64,000 bases of DNA, from the NCBI GenBank assembly GCA_028278345.1, contig JANQEL010000290.1, positions 37,098 through 101,097 of the forward strand, given 5' to 3'. The notes beneath the pieces were generated by a model that saw only the letters and a program-made list of their open reading frames with translations, was not told the DNA's origin and searched no databases. The number at the start of each line of letters is the position of its first letter. Positions within the stretch are counted from its first letter, which is position 1. This document shows, piece after piece, positions 10,051-19,197 of this stretch. Both the position numbers and the translations under genes were made by a program. This stretch comes from Myxococcota bacterium (GTDB lineage: Bacteria; Myxococcota_A; UBA9160; UBA4427).

Positions 10051-10176
10051 GAAACGGGCGCACCCCTCGGGGAAGGCGCTCAAGTCCCCACCGGGGATCG
10101 GTCGATAGACCCCGAGAAACCTGCAAGCCGGTTCGACGCCCCGCCCCCTGCGACGCGCACCGGCAGGGGAGCCCCC

Positions 10177-10716
10177 ATGAAGCAACCGCGAACCATCGGC
10201 CTGGCGTTGATCCTGCTCGGCACCATTGTGCTGCTCGGCAACACGACCGAGGCCCTGCCCCCCGAAGCCTTCTTCGCTGGCCTCGTCATGTATCCCATAG
10301 GCGGCTTTCTCTTTTTCAAGGGAAGCCGCGAAGCGATCAACAAGGCCGAGAGCCGCGCGGCCCGCATTCGAGCGCCCAAGCTCAACAACGCGACCGCCGA
10401 GGCCTATGCCGATCGACAGCGACGCAATATCGAGGAACACGGTTCCGTCGACAGCCAGGTGCGCGCCCTCAATGAACAGCCCGCGGCCCAGCTCGCGAGT
10501 CCGCAAGCAGCGCGTGTACAGGACGCCTGCCTCGATCTCGACGCAGAACTCGGCGAAGAAGAAGACCTCGTCGTCACCACCGACGTGTCCTTCCCCATCG
10601 AAGTGCAGGAGCAGGATTCTCTCGCCGAGCAGCTGATGAAGCTCCAGAAGCTTCGCGACGACGGCATCATTTCCGACGAGGAAATGGCCATCGCCAAGGC
10701 GAAACTGCTGGGCTGA
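10177..10716 (+). CDS. Membrane protein with C-terminal SHOCT-like domain
   Basis: Two N-terminal TM segments; C-terminal LAEQLMKLQKLRDDGIISDEEMAIAKAKLLG. Confidence 0.75.
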   Translation: MKQPRTIGLALILLGTIVLLGNTTEALPPEAFFAGLVMYPIGGFLFFKGSREAINKAESRAARIRAPKLNNATAEAYADRQRRNIEEHGSVDSQVRALNEQPAAQLASPQAARVQDACLDLDAELGEEEDLVVTTDVSFPIEVQEQDSLAEQLMKLQKLRDDGIISDEEMAIAKAKLLG

Positions 10717-10884
10717 GATTGTCAGTAGTGCTCCGAGAGCACTCAGCGATCGCCAGATGCGCGTGCTAGGGTCGTCCGCTCTTCGAGCGCCCGACCGGAG
10801 TACGCCATCCCTCCCCGCGAGAGCTTCCCCGAGCCACATTCCTCATCGCGACTGCGGCTGATCGAACCGCGAGCGCAGGTCGCG

Positions 10885-11823
10885 ATGCCCTCCTTCGAAG
10901 AAGAGGTGCGCGACGGCCTGGCCAGCGAACCGCGCAGTCTCCCCTGTCGCTTCTTCTACGATGAGATCGGCTCGAAGATCTTCGAAGAGATCTGCGAACT
11001 CGAGGAGTACTACCTCACTCGCGTCGAGCGCAGCATCCTGCGCGATCGAGCGGACGAGATCGCGAGCGCGGCCCCCGCGAACGCGACCCTGGTCGAACTC
11101 GGAAGCGGGAGTGCGGAGAAGACGCGGCTGTTGATCGAAGCCTTGATCCGCAAGCAGATCACCCTGCGCTTCGTACCGATCGACATCTCGCGCAGTGCGC
11201 TGATCGAAAGCAGCGAAGGCCTGCTGCTCGACCATCGCGCCCTCGAGATCGCCGCGATCTGCGCCGAGTATGACAGTGGCCTGCGCATCCTCGACAAGGC
11301 CGCCGGCTCACCGCGCATGATCCTCTGGCTCGGTTCATCCGTGGGCAACCTCCACAAGCCGCAAGCGGCGGACTTCCTGGCCCGCGTACGCGAAACCATG
11401 GAGCCCGACGATCGCTTCCTGATCGGGATCGACCTGCGCAAGGAACGCGACGTGCTCGAGAGCGCCTACGACGATTCGCTGGGCGTAACGGCGCGCTTCA
11501 ACCTGAACCTGCTGGCGCGCGTGAATCGCGAACTCGCGGGGAACTTCGATCTCGCGGGTTTCCGCTTTCGCGCGCACTACGACGAGGAATCGGGTGCCGT
11601 CGAGAGTTCCCTCGTGAGCCTGCGCGACCAGAAGGTCGAGATCGGAGCCCTCGGGTTGCAGGTGCCCTTCCGCGAGGGCGAGTCGATCCACACCGAGAAC
11701 TCGTACAAGTACTCCCTCGAAGAGATCGACACCCTGGCGGCCGAAGGCGGCATGGCGAGCGAAGCACGCTGGCTCGACGACGATGGTCGCTACAGCGTGA
11801 ACCTGCTCCGACCTGCGGATTGA
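10885..11823 (+). CDS. egtD: L-histidine N(alpha)-methyltransferase (ergothioneine biosynthesis)
   Basis: PCRFFYDEIGSKIFEEICELEEYYLTRVERSIL, LVELGSGSAEKTRLL, MILWLGSSVGNL, HTENSYKYS. Confidence 0.9.
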   Translation: MPSFEEEVRDGLASEPRSLPCRFFYDEIGSKIFEEICELEEYYLTRVERSILRDRADEIASAAPANATLVELGSGSAEKTRLLIEALIRKQITLRFVPIDISRSALIESSEGLLLDHRALEIAAICAEYDSGLRILDKAAGSPRMILWLGSSVGNLHKPQAADFLARVRETMEPDDRFLIGIDLRKERDVLESAYDDSLGVTARFNLNLLARVNRELAGNFDLAGFRFRAHYDEESGAVESSLVSLRDQKVEIGALGLQVPFREGESIHTENSYKYSLEEIDTLAAEGGMASEARWLDDDGRYSVNLLRPAD

Positions 11824-11842
11824 CTCCGACCGCTCCGCGCCC

Positions 11843-14671
11843 TCAGTGGGCGTCCCGCCAGTTCGCCCCGTAGCCGATGTCGACGACCAGCGGCACCTGG
11901 AGTTCGAACACACTCTCCATCTCGCCGCGCACGAGGTCGGAGAGTGCATCGATCTGCGCTTCGGGCACTTCGAAGACGAGTTCGTCGTGCACCTGCATGA
12001 TCATCACAGCGTCTAGGTCGGCGCTGGCGAGGGCACGGTCGACATCGACCATCGCCTTCTTGATCAGGTCGGCCGCGGTGCCCTGGATCACCGTGTTGAC
12101 CGCCATGCGCTCCGCCGCCTGACGAAGCACGCGGTTCTTCGAAGCGAGATCCGGGAGATATCGGCGGCGGTCGAGCAGCGTCTTCACGTAGCCGATCTTC
12201 TTCGCCCCCTCGATGGTGCCGTCGAGGAAGCGCCGCACGCCGGTGTAGCGCGCGAAGTAGGCGTCCACGATGTCCTGCGCCTCGCTCGTCGCGATGCCGA
12301 GGTTGTTCGCGAGCCCGAAGGCCGACGAGCCGTAGATGATCCCGAAGTTCACCGCCTTGGCGCGGGCGCGCTGATCGTCGTCGACCTCGTCGACGCCGAT
12401 CCCCGCCACCTCGGCGGCCGTGCGGCGGTGGATGTCCTCCCCCTTCGAGAAGGCGTCGAGCAGGCTTTCGTCCCCCGAGTAGTGGGCCAGCACGCGCAGC
12501 TCCACCTGGGAGTAGTCGGCCGCGAGCATCACGCGCCCTTCGGCGGGGATGAAAGTCTCGCGGATGCGCACACCTTCGGCCGTGCGGATCGGGATGTTCT
12601 GCACGTTCGGGTCGGAGGCCGAGAGCCGCCCCGTCGCCGCGCCGATCTGGTTGAAGTTGGGATGGATGCGTCCCGTGCGTTCGCTCACGAGCTTCGGCAG
12701 GGCGTCGATGTAGGTGCTCTTGAGCTTCGAAAGCTGCCGCCAGCGCAGGACGCGGCCCGGCAATTCGTGCTCCGAGGCGAGCTGTTCGAGCACGTCCTCC
12801 GCGGTCGAGTAGCCGGTCTTGGTGCGCTTGATCGGCGTGAGGCGGAGCTTCTCGAAGAGGATCACCTGTAACTGCTTGGGGGAACCCACCTTGAACTCTT
12901 CGCCCGCGAGTTCGTAGATCTCCTTCTCGAGGGTTGCGAGGGCGGATTCGTACTCGGTCGAGAGCGCGGCGAGCTTCGCCTCGTCGATCCGCACACCGTT
13001 GCGTTCGACTCGAGAGAGCACGCAGGTGAGTGGCAGCTCGACGTCGTTGAAGAGCGGCAGCAGCTCGTCGGCGTCGAGTCGTTCCTCGACCTTCTCGCGG
13101 AGTGATGCCGTCGCCGCGAGCTGGCCCTCCACCCACTTCGCCACGTCGTCCGCCGGGATCTCTTCGATCGGAGTCGCCTTGGCGCCCCGGCCCGCGAGAT
13201 CCTCGAAGCTTCGCACCTCGCGCCCGAGGTATTGCATCGCGAGAGGCGAGAGATCGTGCGACCCCGCCGGGTCGAGGAGGAAGGCCCCGATGCGAACGTC
13301 GAAGGTGGGCGTCGGAAGCACCAGGCCGTGTTCGCCGAAGAGGGACTGCACGCGCTTGGTATGCCAGCCGAACCACGGAACCGAATCGAAGACCGGGCCG
13401 AACACTTCGCACATGTCTTCGATCGAGAGCGTGGGCTCACCCGCGGCGTCGAGGGGAAGCGCTTCCTGGGCGCCGTGGGCCGCAGCCACGGGGATGTAGT
13501 GCGCGGCGCTTCCATCGCCGCGCGCCAAGGCTACACCCGCCACCACGGCATCGACCGCGCTGCCGCGGCCTTCGACTTCCATTGCGATCAGGCTCGGGGC
13601 GTCCGCGAGGGTCTTGGCCAGCGCTTCGAGTTCGGCGCGCTCGCGCACGATCTCGATCTCACTCGCGGCTTCTTCTTCGCCTCCGTTGGAAGCCCCATCG
13701 TCGAGTCCTTCGAGCAGACGCGTGAAGCCGAGGCGCTTGTAGATCTCCCGCAGCTTCTCGGTGTCCGCGCCCTTCGGCGCAAGCTCGTGCAACTCCACGC
13801 CGAGGTTCACGTCCTCACGCAGGGTGGAGAGTTCCTTCGAGAGCTTCGCGTCTTCGGGGTGTTCGAGCAGGGCCTCGCGCGCGCGTTTGGCCGTCACCTC
13901 TTCGGCGCGTTCGAGCAGCGCTTCGAGGGTGCCGAACTCGCCGATCAGCTTGGCGGCGCCCTTCACCCCGATGCCCTTCACACCGGGGATGTTGTCGCTC
14001 GGATCGCCCACCAGGGAGCGCAAGTCGAGCATCTGCTCCGGCGGAACGCCGAACTTCTCGACCACTTCGTCGGGGCCGATGCGCCTGTCCTTGATCCCAT
14101 CGACCAGCTCGACGCGATCGCTGCACAGCTGCATCAAGTCCTTGTCGGTCGAGATGATGGCGACGGAGGTGTCTTCGGGGGCGTTCGCGACGAGGGTCGC
14201 GATCACGTCGTCGGCTTCGAAGCCGGGAATTTCGATGATGGGAATGTTGTGCGCGGCCACGAGCTCGCGCACCAGGGGAAATTGCGCCGTCAGGTCCTCG
14301 GGCGTGGCGTCGCGATTGGCCTTGTACTCGGGATACACCTCGCGGCGAAACGAACCGCCCGAGGGATCGAACGCCACCGCGATGTAGTCGGGTTCCTCTT
14401 CGCGGATGATCTTGCCCAGGATGTTCGAGAAACCGAGCACCGCGTTCGTCGGCGTGCCGTCGGGTGCCCGCAGACCCGGGATACCGAAGAAGGCGCGGAA
14501 CACCGCGTTGGCGCCATCGATCACGACGAGTTTGCGCAAAGCGCCCGCTTTCGACTTCTTCGCCGCCGGCTTCTTCGAGGCGGCCTTCTTCGTCGAGGCC
14601 TTCTTCCGCGCAGCGCCCTTCTTCTTCGGCGCGGCGGCCTTCTTCCCCGTCGTCTTGCGCTTTGCGGCCAC
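11843..14671 (-). CDS. polA: DNA polymerase I with Lys/Ala-rich N-terminal extension
   Basis: 5' nuclease domain VVIDGANAVFRAFFGIPGLRAPDGTPTNAVLGF; polymerase motifs DYSQVELRVLAHYSGDESLLDAF, RRRYLPDL, MIMQVHDELVFEVPE. GTG start at 14671 gives VAAKRKTTGKKAAAPKKKGAARKKASTKKAASKKPAAKKSKAGALRKL. Confidence 0.95.
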   Translation of the reverse strand: MAAKRKTTGKKAAAPKKKGAARKKASTKKAASKKPAAKKSKAGALRKLVVIDGANAVFRAFFGIPGLRAPDGTPTNAVLGFSNILGKIIREEEPDYIAVAFDPSGGSFRREVYPEYKANRDATPEDLTAQFPLVRELVAAHNIPIIEIPGFEADDVIATLVANAPEDTSVAIISTDKDLMQLCSDRVELVDGIKDRRIGPDEVVEKFGVPPEQMLDLRSLVGDPSDNIPGVKGIGVKGAAKLIGEFGTLEALLERAEEVTAKRAREALLEHPEDAKLSKELSTLREDVNLGVELHELAPKGADTEKLREIYKRLGFTRLLEGLDDGASNGGEEEAASEIEIVRERAELEALAKTLADAPSLIAMEVEGRGSAVDAVVAGVALARGDGSAAHYIPVAAAHGAQEALPLDAAGEPTLSIEDMCEVFGPVFDSVPWFGWHTKRVQSLFGEHGLVLPTPTFDVRIGAFLLDPAGSHDLSPLAMQYLGREVRSFEDLAGRGAKATPIEEIPADDVAKWVEGQLAATASLREKVEERLDADELLPLFNDVELPLTCVLSRVERNGVRIDEAKLAALSTEYESALATLEKEIYELAGEEFKVGSPKQLQVILFEKLRLTPIKRTKTGYSTAEDVLEQLASEHELPGRVLRWRQLSKLKSTYIDALPKLVSERTGRIHPNFNQIGAATGRLSASDPNVQNIPIRTAEGVRIRETFIPAEGRVMLAADYSQVELRVLAHYSGDESLLDAFSKGEDIHRRTAAEVAGIGVDEVDDDQRARAKAVNFGIIYGSSAFGLANNLGIATSEAQDIVDAYFARYTGVRRFLDGTIEGAKKIGYVKTLLDRRRYLPDLASKNRVLRQAAERMAVNTVIQGTAADLIKKAMVDVDRALASADLDAVMIMQVHDELVFEVPEAQIDALSDLVRGEMESVFELQVPLVVDIGYGANWRDAH

Positions 14672-14731
14672 GTGATCCCTCGCGGAAGTTCGGCCGACGA
14701 AGCTAGCTCGAATCAGCGGGGGCAGGCAGCT

Positions 14732-14900
14732 GCTAGCAGCCCGTTGAGGAATCCTGACCGAGCCAGCCGTGGTCATTCGGCCCGAGATCAAGGCGCGTGA
14801 TCGCGGGCGTAGCCGTAGCTACGGCCGTGATCGCGCAACGCAGAGATCGGGTCGAAGGGCCGCGGATGGCGACCGAAGGGTTCCTCAACGGGCTGCTAGC
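14732..14900. mobile_element. MITE/REPIN-like imperfect palindrome with perfect 20-bp terminal inverted repeats
   Basis: GCTAGCAGCCCGTTGAGGAA (14732-14751) is the exact reverse complement of TTCCTCAACGGGCTGCTAGC (14881-14900). Arms remain partly complementary to the centre (GCCGTAGCTACGGC, 14812-14825). No transposase ORF inside. Confidence 0.75.
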
Positions 14901-14909
14901 CTCCACCGC

Positions 14910-15200
14910 GTGAGCACCCGCAGCCCCCTGGACACCCGACGAACGCCCAGCTTCCGCCCCGCCGCGGTGCTCTCGCTCTTCTACTTCGCGGGGTTCTTCA
15001 TGCTGTTCGGGATGCTGCTGGTCTTCCCCGAACTGATGCGGGTGCTGGAATCGACCCCACCGGGCCCCGAGCAACAGAAGGCCGCGGAAGAACTCGTCCA
15101 CGCCGTCTTCCGACCGCGACTGCCCTTCGCGGTGGCCCTCGCGATCGCGGCGACGGCCGCGGGGATCTGGTTCAAGGCGCTTCCCGGGCTCCGCTTCTGA
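14910..15200 (+). CDS. Small two-TM hypothetical membrane protein
   Basis: GTG 14910: VSTRSPLDTRRTPSFRPAAVLSLFYFAGFFMLFGMLLVFPELMRVLE...LPFAVALAIAATAAGIWFKALPGLRF. The longer tracked ORF would start inside the repeat. Confidence 0.6.
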   Translation: MSTRSPLDTRRTPSFRPAAVLSLFYFAGFFMLFGMLLVFPELMRVLESTPPGPEQQKAAEELVHAVFRPRLPFAVALAIAATAAGIWFKALPGLRF

Positions 15201-15230
15201 CCTGCGGACTCGAACCCCGGTGCCGGGCGC

Positions 15231-15473
15231 TCAGGCGGGAACACGCGCCGAGATGTACTGCTCGACATCTCCGATGGTGCGCATCGACTCCGCTTCTTCG
15301 TCGCTGATCTCGATGTCGAAGGCTTCTTCCATGGCCATCACGAGTTCGACGACATCGAGGGAGTCGGCACCGAGGTCTTCGAGGATGCTCGCCTCGCTCT
15401 GCATCTCCGTGGGATCGACGCCGAGTTGATCCGAAACCAGGCGTCGCACGCGTTCGATCAAACCTTCACCCAT
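15231..15473 (-). CDS. acpP: Acyl carrier protein
   Basis: LGVDPTEMQSEASILEDLGADSLDVVELVMAMEEAFDIEISDEEAESMRTIGDVEQYI; phosphopantetheine DSLD motif. Confidence 0.93.
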   Translation of the reverse strand: MGEGLIERVRRLVSDQLGVDPTEMQSEASILEDLGADSLDVVELVMAMEEAFDIEISDEEAESMRTIGDVEQYISARVPA

Positions 15474-15607
15474 CGTTTCCCCCTCCCTCCCGCCGAGTCC
15501 ACTGGATCGGCAGGTGGCTGCACGCGGTGATGGCCAATTCTAGACCAGTCAAGACCCGGGAACCGACGGGATTGTGACGCGAACGAGGAATCGGCTTCAA
15601 GAACCGG

Positions 15608-16276
15608 TCAATTCTCGTTGCGTGCGAGCCCTCTCACAACCGTGTCGATCGCGTCGCGGTAGACATCCTGCAGCGGGCGACGACGCAGCTCCTTGCGGGG
15701 CGCGATGAACTCGGATTGGATGAGTCCGTTCGCCATCGTCCAGAGGATGTAGGACACCTCCCAGGTATCGCACTCGGCGAGTTCACCATCGGCCACACCC
15801 CGGTCGAGCACGCCCTTCAGCACTTCGAGGCAACCCTCCCACAACTTCGACACGTCGCGCAGGGCGTCGTCCGGCAGACCACCGATCAACGATTGGTTGT
15901 CGATTGCCCAGAAGATCTGGAAGTACTCGCGGTGTTCGATCCAATGGGCAAGATAGAACTCGCCGATGCGATGAAGACGCTCGAGCACCGGGCCCGACGC
16001 CACGGCGGCCTCCTGCATCTTGCTTTCGAAGGCCATGCCGTTCTCGGCCAGCACCGCGACGTAGAGATCGGCCTTGCTCTCGAAGTAGCGATACAGGGTG
16101 CCCTTGGCGACGCCGGCCTTCATCGCCACCTCGTCGAGGTTGGCGAGCATGAAGCCATCGCGAAAGAACACATCACGCGCGGCATCGAGGATGCGCCTTC
16201 GCGAGCGCTGCTTCTTCTCTTCCCTGGAGATTCGTTCGCCGGACTCTTCCATCGACTCGCTTCCTCGGATGCCCAT
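15608..16276 (-). CDS. TetR/AcrR family transcriptional regulator
   Basis: RRRILDAARDVFFRDGFMLANLDEVAMKAGVAKGTLYRYFESKADLYVAVL. Confidence 0.93.
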   Translation of the reverse strand: MGIRGSESMEESGERISREEKKQRSRRRILDAARDVFFRDGFMLANLDEVAMKAGVAKGTLYRYFESKADLYVAVLAENGMAFESKMQEAAVASGPVLERLHRIGEFYLAHWIEHREYFQIFWAIDNQSLIGGLPDDALRDVSKLWEGCLEVLKGVLDRGVADGELAECDTWEVSYILWTMANGLIQSEFIAPRKELRRRPLQDVYRDAIDTVVRGLARNEN

Positions 16277-16302
16277 TCGAGCAACGACCTTCGCCCAAAC
16301 CC

Positions 16303-17259
16303 CTACGCGACGTCGTCACTCCCTTCATAGCGACAGGCTTCGAAGAGCGCCGTCTGGATGTAGCGCTCTCCGAAATCGCAGATCACGGTCACGATCGTCT
16401 TGCCTTCGTTGCCCGGTCGGTTCGCATACTCGATCGCCGCGGCCACGTTCGCGCCGGACGAGATGCCGCAGAGGATTCCCTCTTCGCGGGCGAGTCGGAG
16501 CGCCATCGCGATCGCCGTGTCGTTCGAGATGGTGATGACCCCGTCGAGCAGACCGGTTTCCATCACGTCGGGTATGAAGCCCGCACCGATACCCTGGATC
16601 TTGTGTGGCCCGGGTGCGCCTCCCGAGAGCACGGGGCTCGCCTCGGGTTCGACCGCAAGCGACTCGAAGGTCGACTTGCGCTTCTTGAGCACCTGCCCGA
16701 CCCCGGTGATCGTGCCTCCGGTACCGACCCCCGCGATCAGCGCGTCGACGGCTCCGTCGGTATCGCGCCAGATCTCTTCCGCCGTGGTGCGGCGATGGAC
16801 ATCGGGGTTGGCGGGGTTGCGAAACTGCTGGGGCATGAAGGAGTCGGCGACTTCGTCGGCGATCTGGGTCGCGCGCTCGACGGCCCCCGTCATGCCCTTG
16901 GCGCCTTCGGTGAGCACGAGCCGCGCCCCGAAGGCGCGCAGGGTGACTCGCCGCTCGGGTGAGAAGGTGTCGGGCATGACGAGAATGCACTCGTAGCCCT
17001 TCACCGCGGCAATCATCGCGAGCGCAATGCCCGTGTTGCCGCTGGTGGGTTCGATGATCGTCGTCTTGCCCGGGGTGATGAGCCCGTCGCGCTCGGCGGC
17101 TTCGATCATCGCGAGGCCGAGGCGATCCTTCACGCTATTGCCGGGGTTGGCGGATTCGAGCTTGCCGAAGATGGTGGCCGGGGCGCCATCCGTGACGCGG
17201 TTCAGCCGCACGAGCGGCGTGTTGCCCACGAGTTCGGTGATGTCGCCGTAGCTCGCCAT
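16303..17259 (-). CDS. cysK: Cysteine synthase A
   Basis: [68 protein letters not shown]. Confidence 0.95.
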   Translation of the reverse strand: MASYGDITELVGNTPLVRLNRVTDGAPATIFGKLESANPGNSVKDRLGLAMIEAAERDGLITPGKTTIIEPTSGNTGIALAMIAAVKGYECILVMPDTFSPERRVTLRAFGARLVLTEGAKGMTGAVERATQIADEVADSFMPQQFRNPANPDVHRRTTAEEIWRDTDGAVDALIAGVGTGGTITGVGQVLKKRKSTFESLAVEPEASPVLSGGAPGPHKIQGIGAGFIPDVMETGLLDGVITISNDTAIAMALRLAREEGILCGISSGANVAAAIEYANRPGNEGKTIVTVICDFGERYIQTALFEACRYEGSDDVA

Positions 17260-17329
17260 TCATTCTCCTGTGGGTTCGACTGCTTCGACGATCGAGATGG
17301 ATGCCGACAGCGAAGAGTGGGCCACCGGA

Positions 17330-18358
17330 TCACCCATCGAGCATAACGTCTCGGTCCGGGGTTTCGCCCGAGCCCGATTCGATGGCGCCAAAGACCGTCT
17401 CCAACAAGACCGTCGCGAAAGTTCCCGGCGGAAGCGAAAAACGCAGCCGCAGGCCGTGCGGCTCGCGCTCCCGCTCGAGGTCTTCGGGACGCGCGCGCAG
17501 ACTCCGTCGGGTCCCGCGCAGCCGGATCCCGCGTGGTGGGGAGAGGGAGTCGGGTGCCGGGATACCGAAGCGGTCGAGCACCCGCGCTTCGCGCTCGAAG
17601 GGCGCCCCATGGGGTTCTTTCATTCTGGTTCCGAAGATCGGTCCCGTGGCGCTGATCTCGAATGCGCGTGCGCGCGCGCTCTCGGCCGGTGCGTCTTCGA
17701 CGTGGAACAATCCGGAGGAGTCGTGACGCATCGCCACGTCACCGACTTCGACTTCGTCGAGTGGCAGGGGCCGCTCTTCGAGCACTTCGTTGAACACCGC
17801 CGACTGCAACGCCGATACCAGGAAGCGCGCCTCGCGGCGATCGCGTGCGCGACGCTTCCCAAGCAGGATATCGCGCCCGCGCTCGGCGTTGTCACCTTCG
17901 CGACCGAAACGCTGCTCGCCGAAACGATTCGCGAAGCCCTCGCGCGCGATCACCGCGCAGCGTGCTTCGGCGGCTTCGATATCGTCGGGCGATACCCCCT
18001 CGACGAAGATGTCGAAACGATTGCCCGCCAGGTGACCGGTGCGGAGTTTGTGAGGGTGTCGCACGGCTTCGAGTACGCGCGCATCGCGCAACTCGAGGGC
18101 GAGGGCGCGGTCGAGCTCGCAGTCGGGTACGGAGAACCACTGGCGCGTGATCGCCACGCGATCCTTGCGACCCGCGTAGCCGATGTCGCGCCGCGTGAGG
18201 TCGAGGGCGCGCGCCAACTCGCCCACGACCTGCTCCGTCGAGCGCATGCGCTTCTCGATCCGCAGGAAGGTATGCCCTCCCTCCCCACTGGCAGAGTAGA
18301 CGGGGATCTCGTCGACGACGAAGTCCTCGGGGCGAACCTTGATGCGGGCGGGGCTCAT
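17330..18358 (-). CDS. truD: tRNA pseudouridine(13) synthase TruD
   Basis: IKVRPEDFVVDEIPVY, DIGYAGRKDRVAITRQWFSV, GNRFDIFVEGV, FANRFGEQRFGR. Confidence 0.9.
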   Translation of the reverse strand: MSPARIKVRPEDFVVDEIPVYSASGEGGHTFLRIEKRMRSTEQVVGELARALDLTRRDIGYAGRKDRVAITRQWFSVPDCELDRALALELRDARVLEAVRHPHKLRTGHLAGNRFDIFVEGVSPDDIEAAEARCAVIAREGFANRFGEQRFGREGDNAERGRDILLGKRRARDRREARFLVSALQSAVFNEVLEERPLPLDEVEVGDVAMRHDSSGLFHVEDAPAESARARAFEISATGPIFGTRMKEPHGAPFEREARVLDRFGIPAPDSLSPPRGIRLRGTRRSLRARPEDLEREREPHGLRLRFSLPPGTFATVLLETVFGAIESGSGETPDRDVMLDG

Positions 18359-19197
18359 GGAGTTCGAGAAGGGCTTCGAGAATGGCGCCGCGCCTGCTCG
18401 GCCACCGGCGCAAAGGATCGGCGATGCGCCTCACACGGTCCGAGACGCGTCAGGGCTTCGAGGTGATGCGCCGTGCCATAGCCCATGTGCCTCGCGAAGC
18501 CGTAGCCGGGATGGCGCCCGTCGAGTTCGCACATCAGCCCATCGCGATGGACCTTCGCGACGATCGAGGCCGCCGCGATCGAGCCGTCGACCGCATCGCC
18601 GTGCACGATCGCGCGCTGGGGCATCGCCACGCCGGGCACCGTGCGCGCATCGACCAGGCAGTAGTCGGGGGCGGGAACCAGGCCCGTCACCGCGAGTCGC
18701 ATGGCTTCGAGAGCCGCGTGGTAGATGTTGAGTTCGTCGATGCGCGGCGGCGGCACGCAGCCGATGCCGATCGCGAGCGCCTGCTCACGGATCGTCAAGG
18801 CGAGCTTCTCGCGTTGTTCGCGCTTCAACTTCTTCGAGTCGTCGAGCCCGGGGAGTTCGACTTCGTCGGGAAGGATCACCGCGGCCGCAACGACGGGGCC
18901 CGCGAGGGGACCCACGCCGACTTCGTCGACGCCCGCGACACGGCTGTAGCCCTCGAACAGGAGAGAGCGCCGAAACGCGAAGAGTTCGTCGATGCGTGCG
19001 CGTTCCGTTTCGATCGCTGCCACACGCTTTTCTGCACGTTCGACGAGCGCCCGGGCACCGCGCCGCGCATCGTCTCGGTGACGCTCGGCGAAGGCGCGAA
19101 GCGAAGTGACGTCTTCCGTCGCCACGACTTCGCGAAGGGTTGCGCGCAGATGTTCGAGGGGTTCGCGCGCGCTCGCTTTCGCAGCGTCTTCAGTCAT
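18355..19197 (-). CDS. rnhB: Ribonuclease HII
   Basis: VAGVDEVGVGPLAGPVVAAAVIL, LDDSKKLKREQREKL, SIAAASIVAKVHRD, YGFARHMGYGT. Confidence 0.93.
   Translation of the reverse strand: MTEDAAKASAREPLEHLRATLREVVATEDVTSLRAFAERHRDDARRGARALVERAEKRVAAIETERARIDELFAFRRSLLFEGYSRVAGVDEVGVGPLAGPVVAAAVILPDEVELPGLDDSKKLKREQREKLALTIREQALAIGIGCVPPPRIDELNIYHAALEAMRLAVTGLVPAPDYCLVDARTVPGVAMPQRAIVHGDAVDGSIAAASIVAKVHRDGLMCELDGRHPGYGFARHMGYGTAHHLEALTRLGPCEAHRRSFAPVAEQARRHSRSPSRTP

Noticed and set aside
13232-14800. 522-aa plus-strand ORF opposite polA
   Set aside because: Antisense to polA with no domain signature; its apparent Leu/Arg runs are the complement of the Lys/Ala tail codons.
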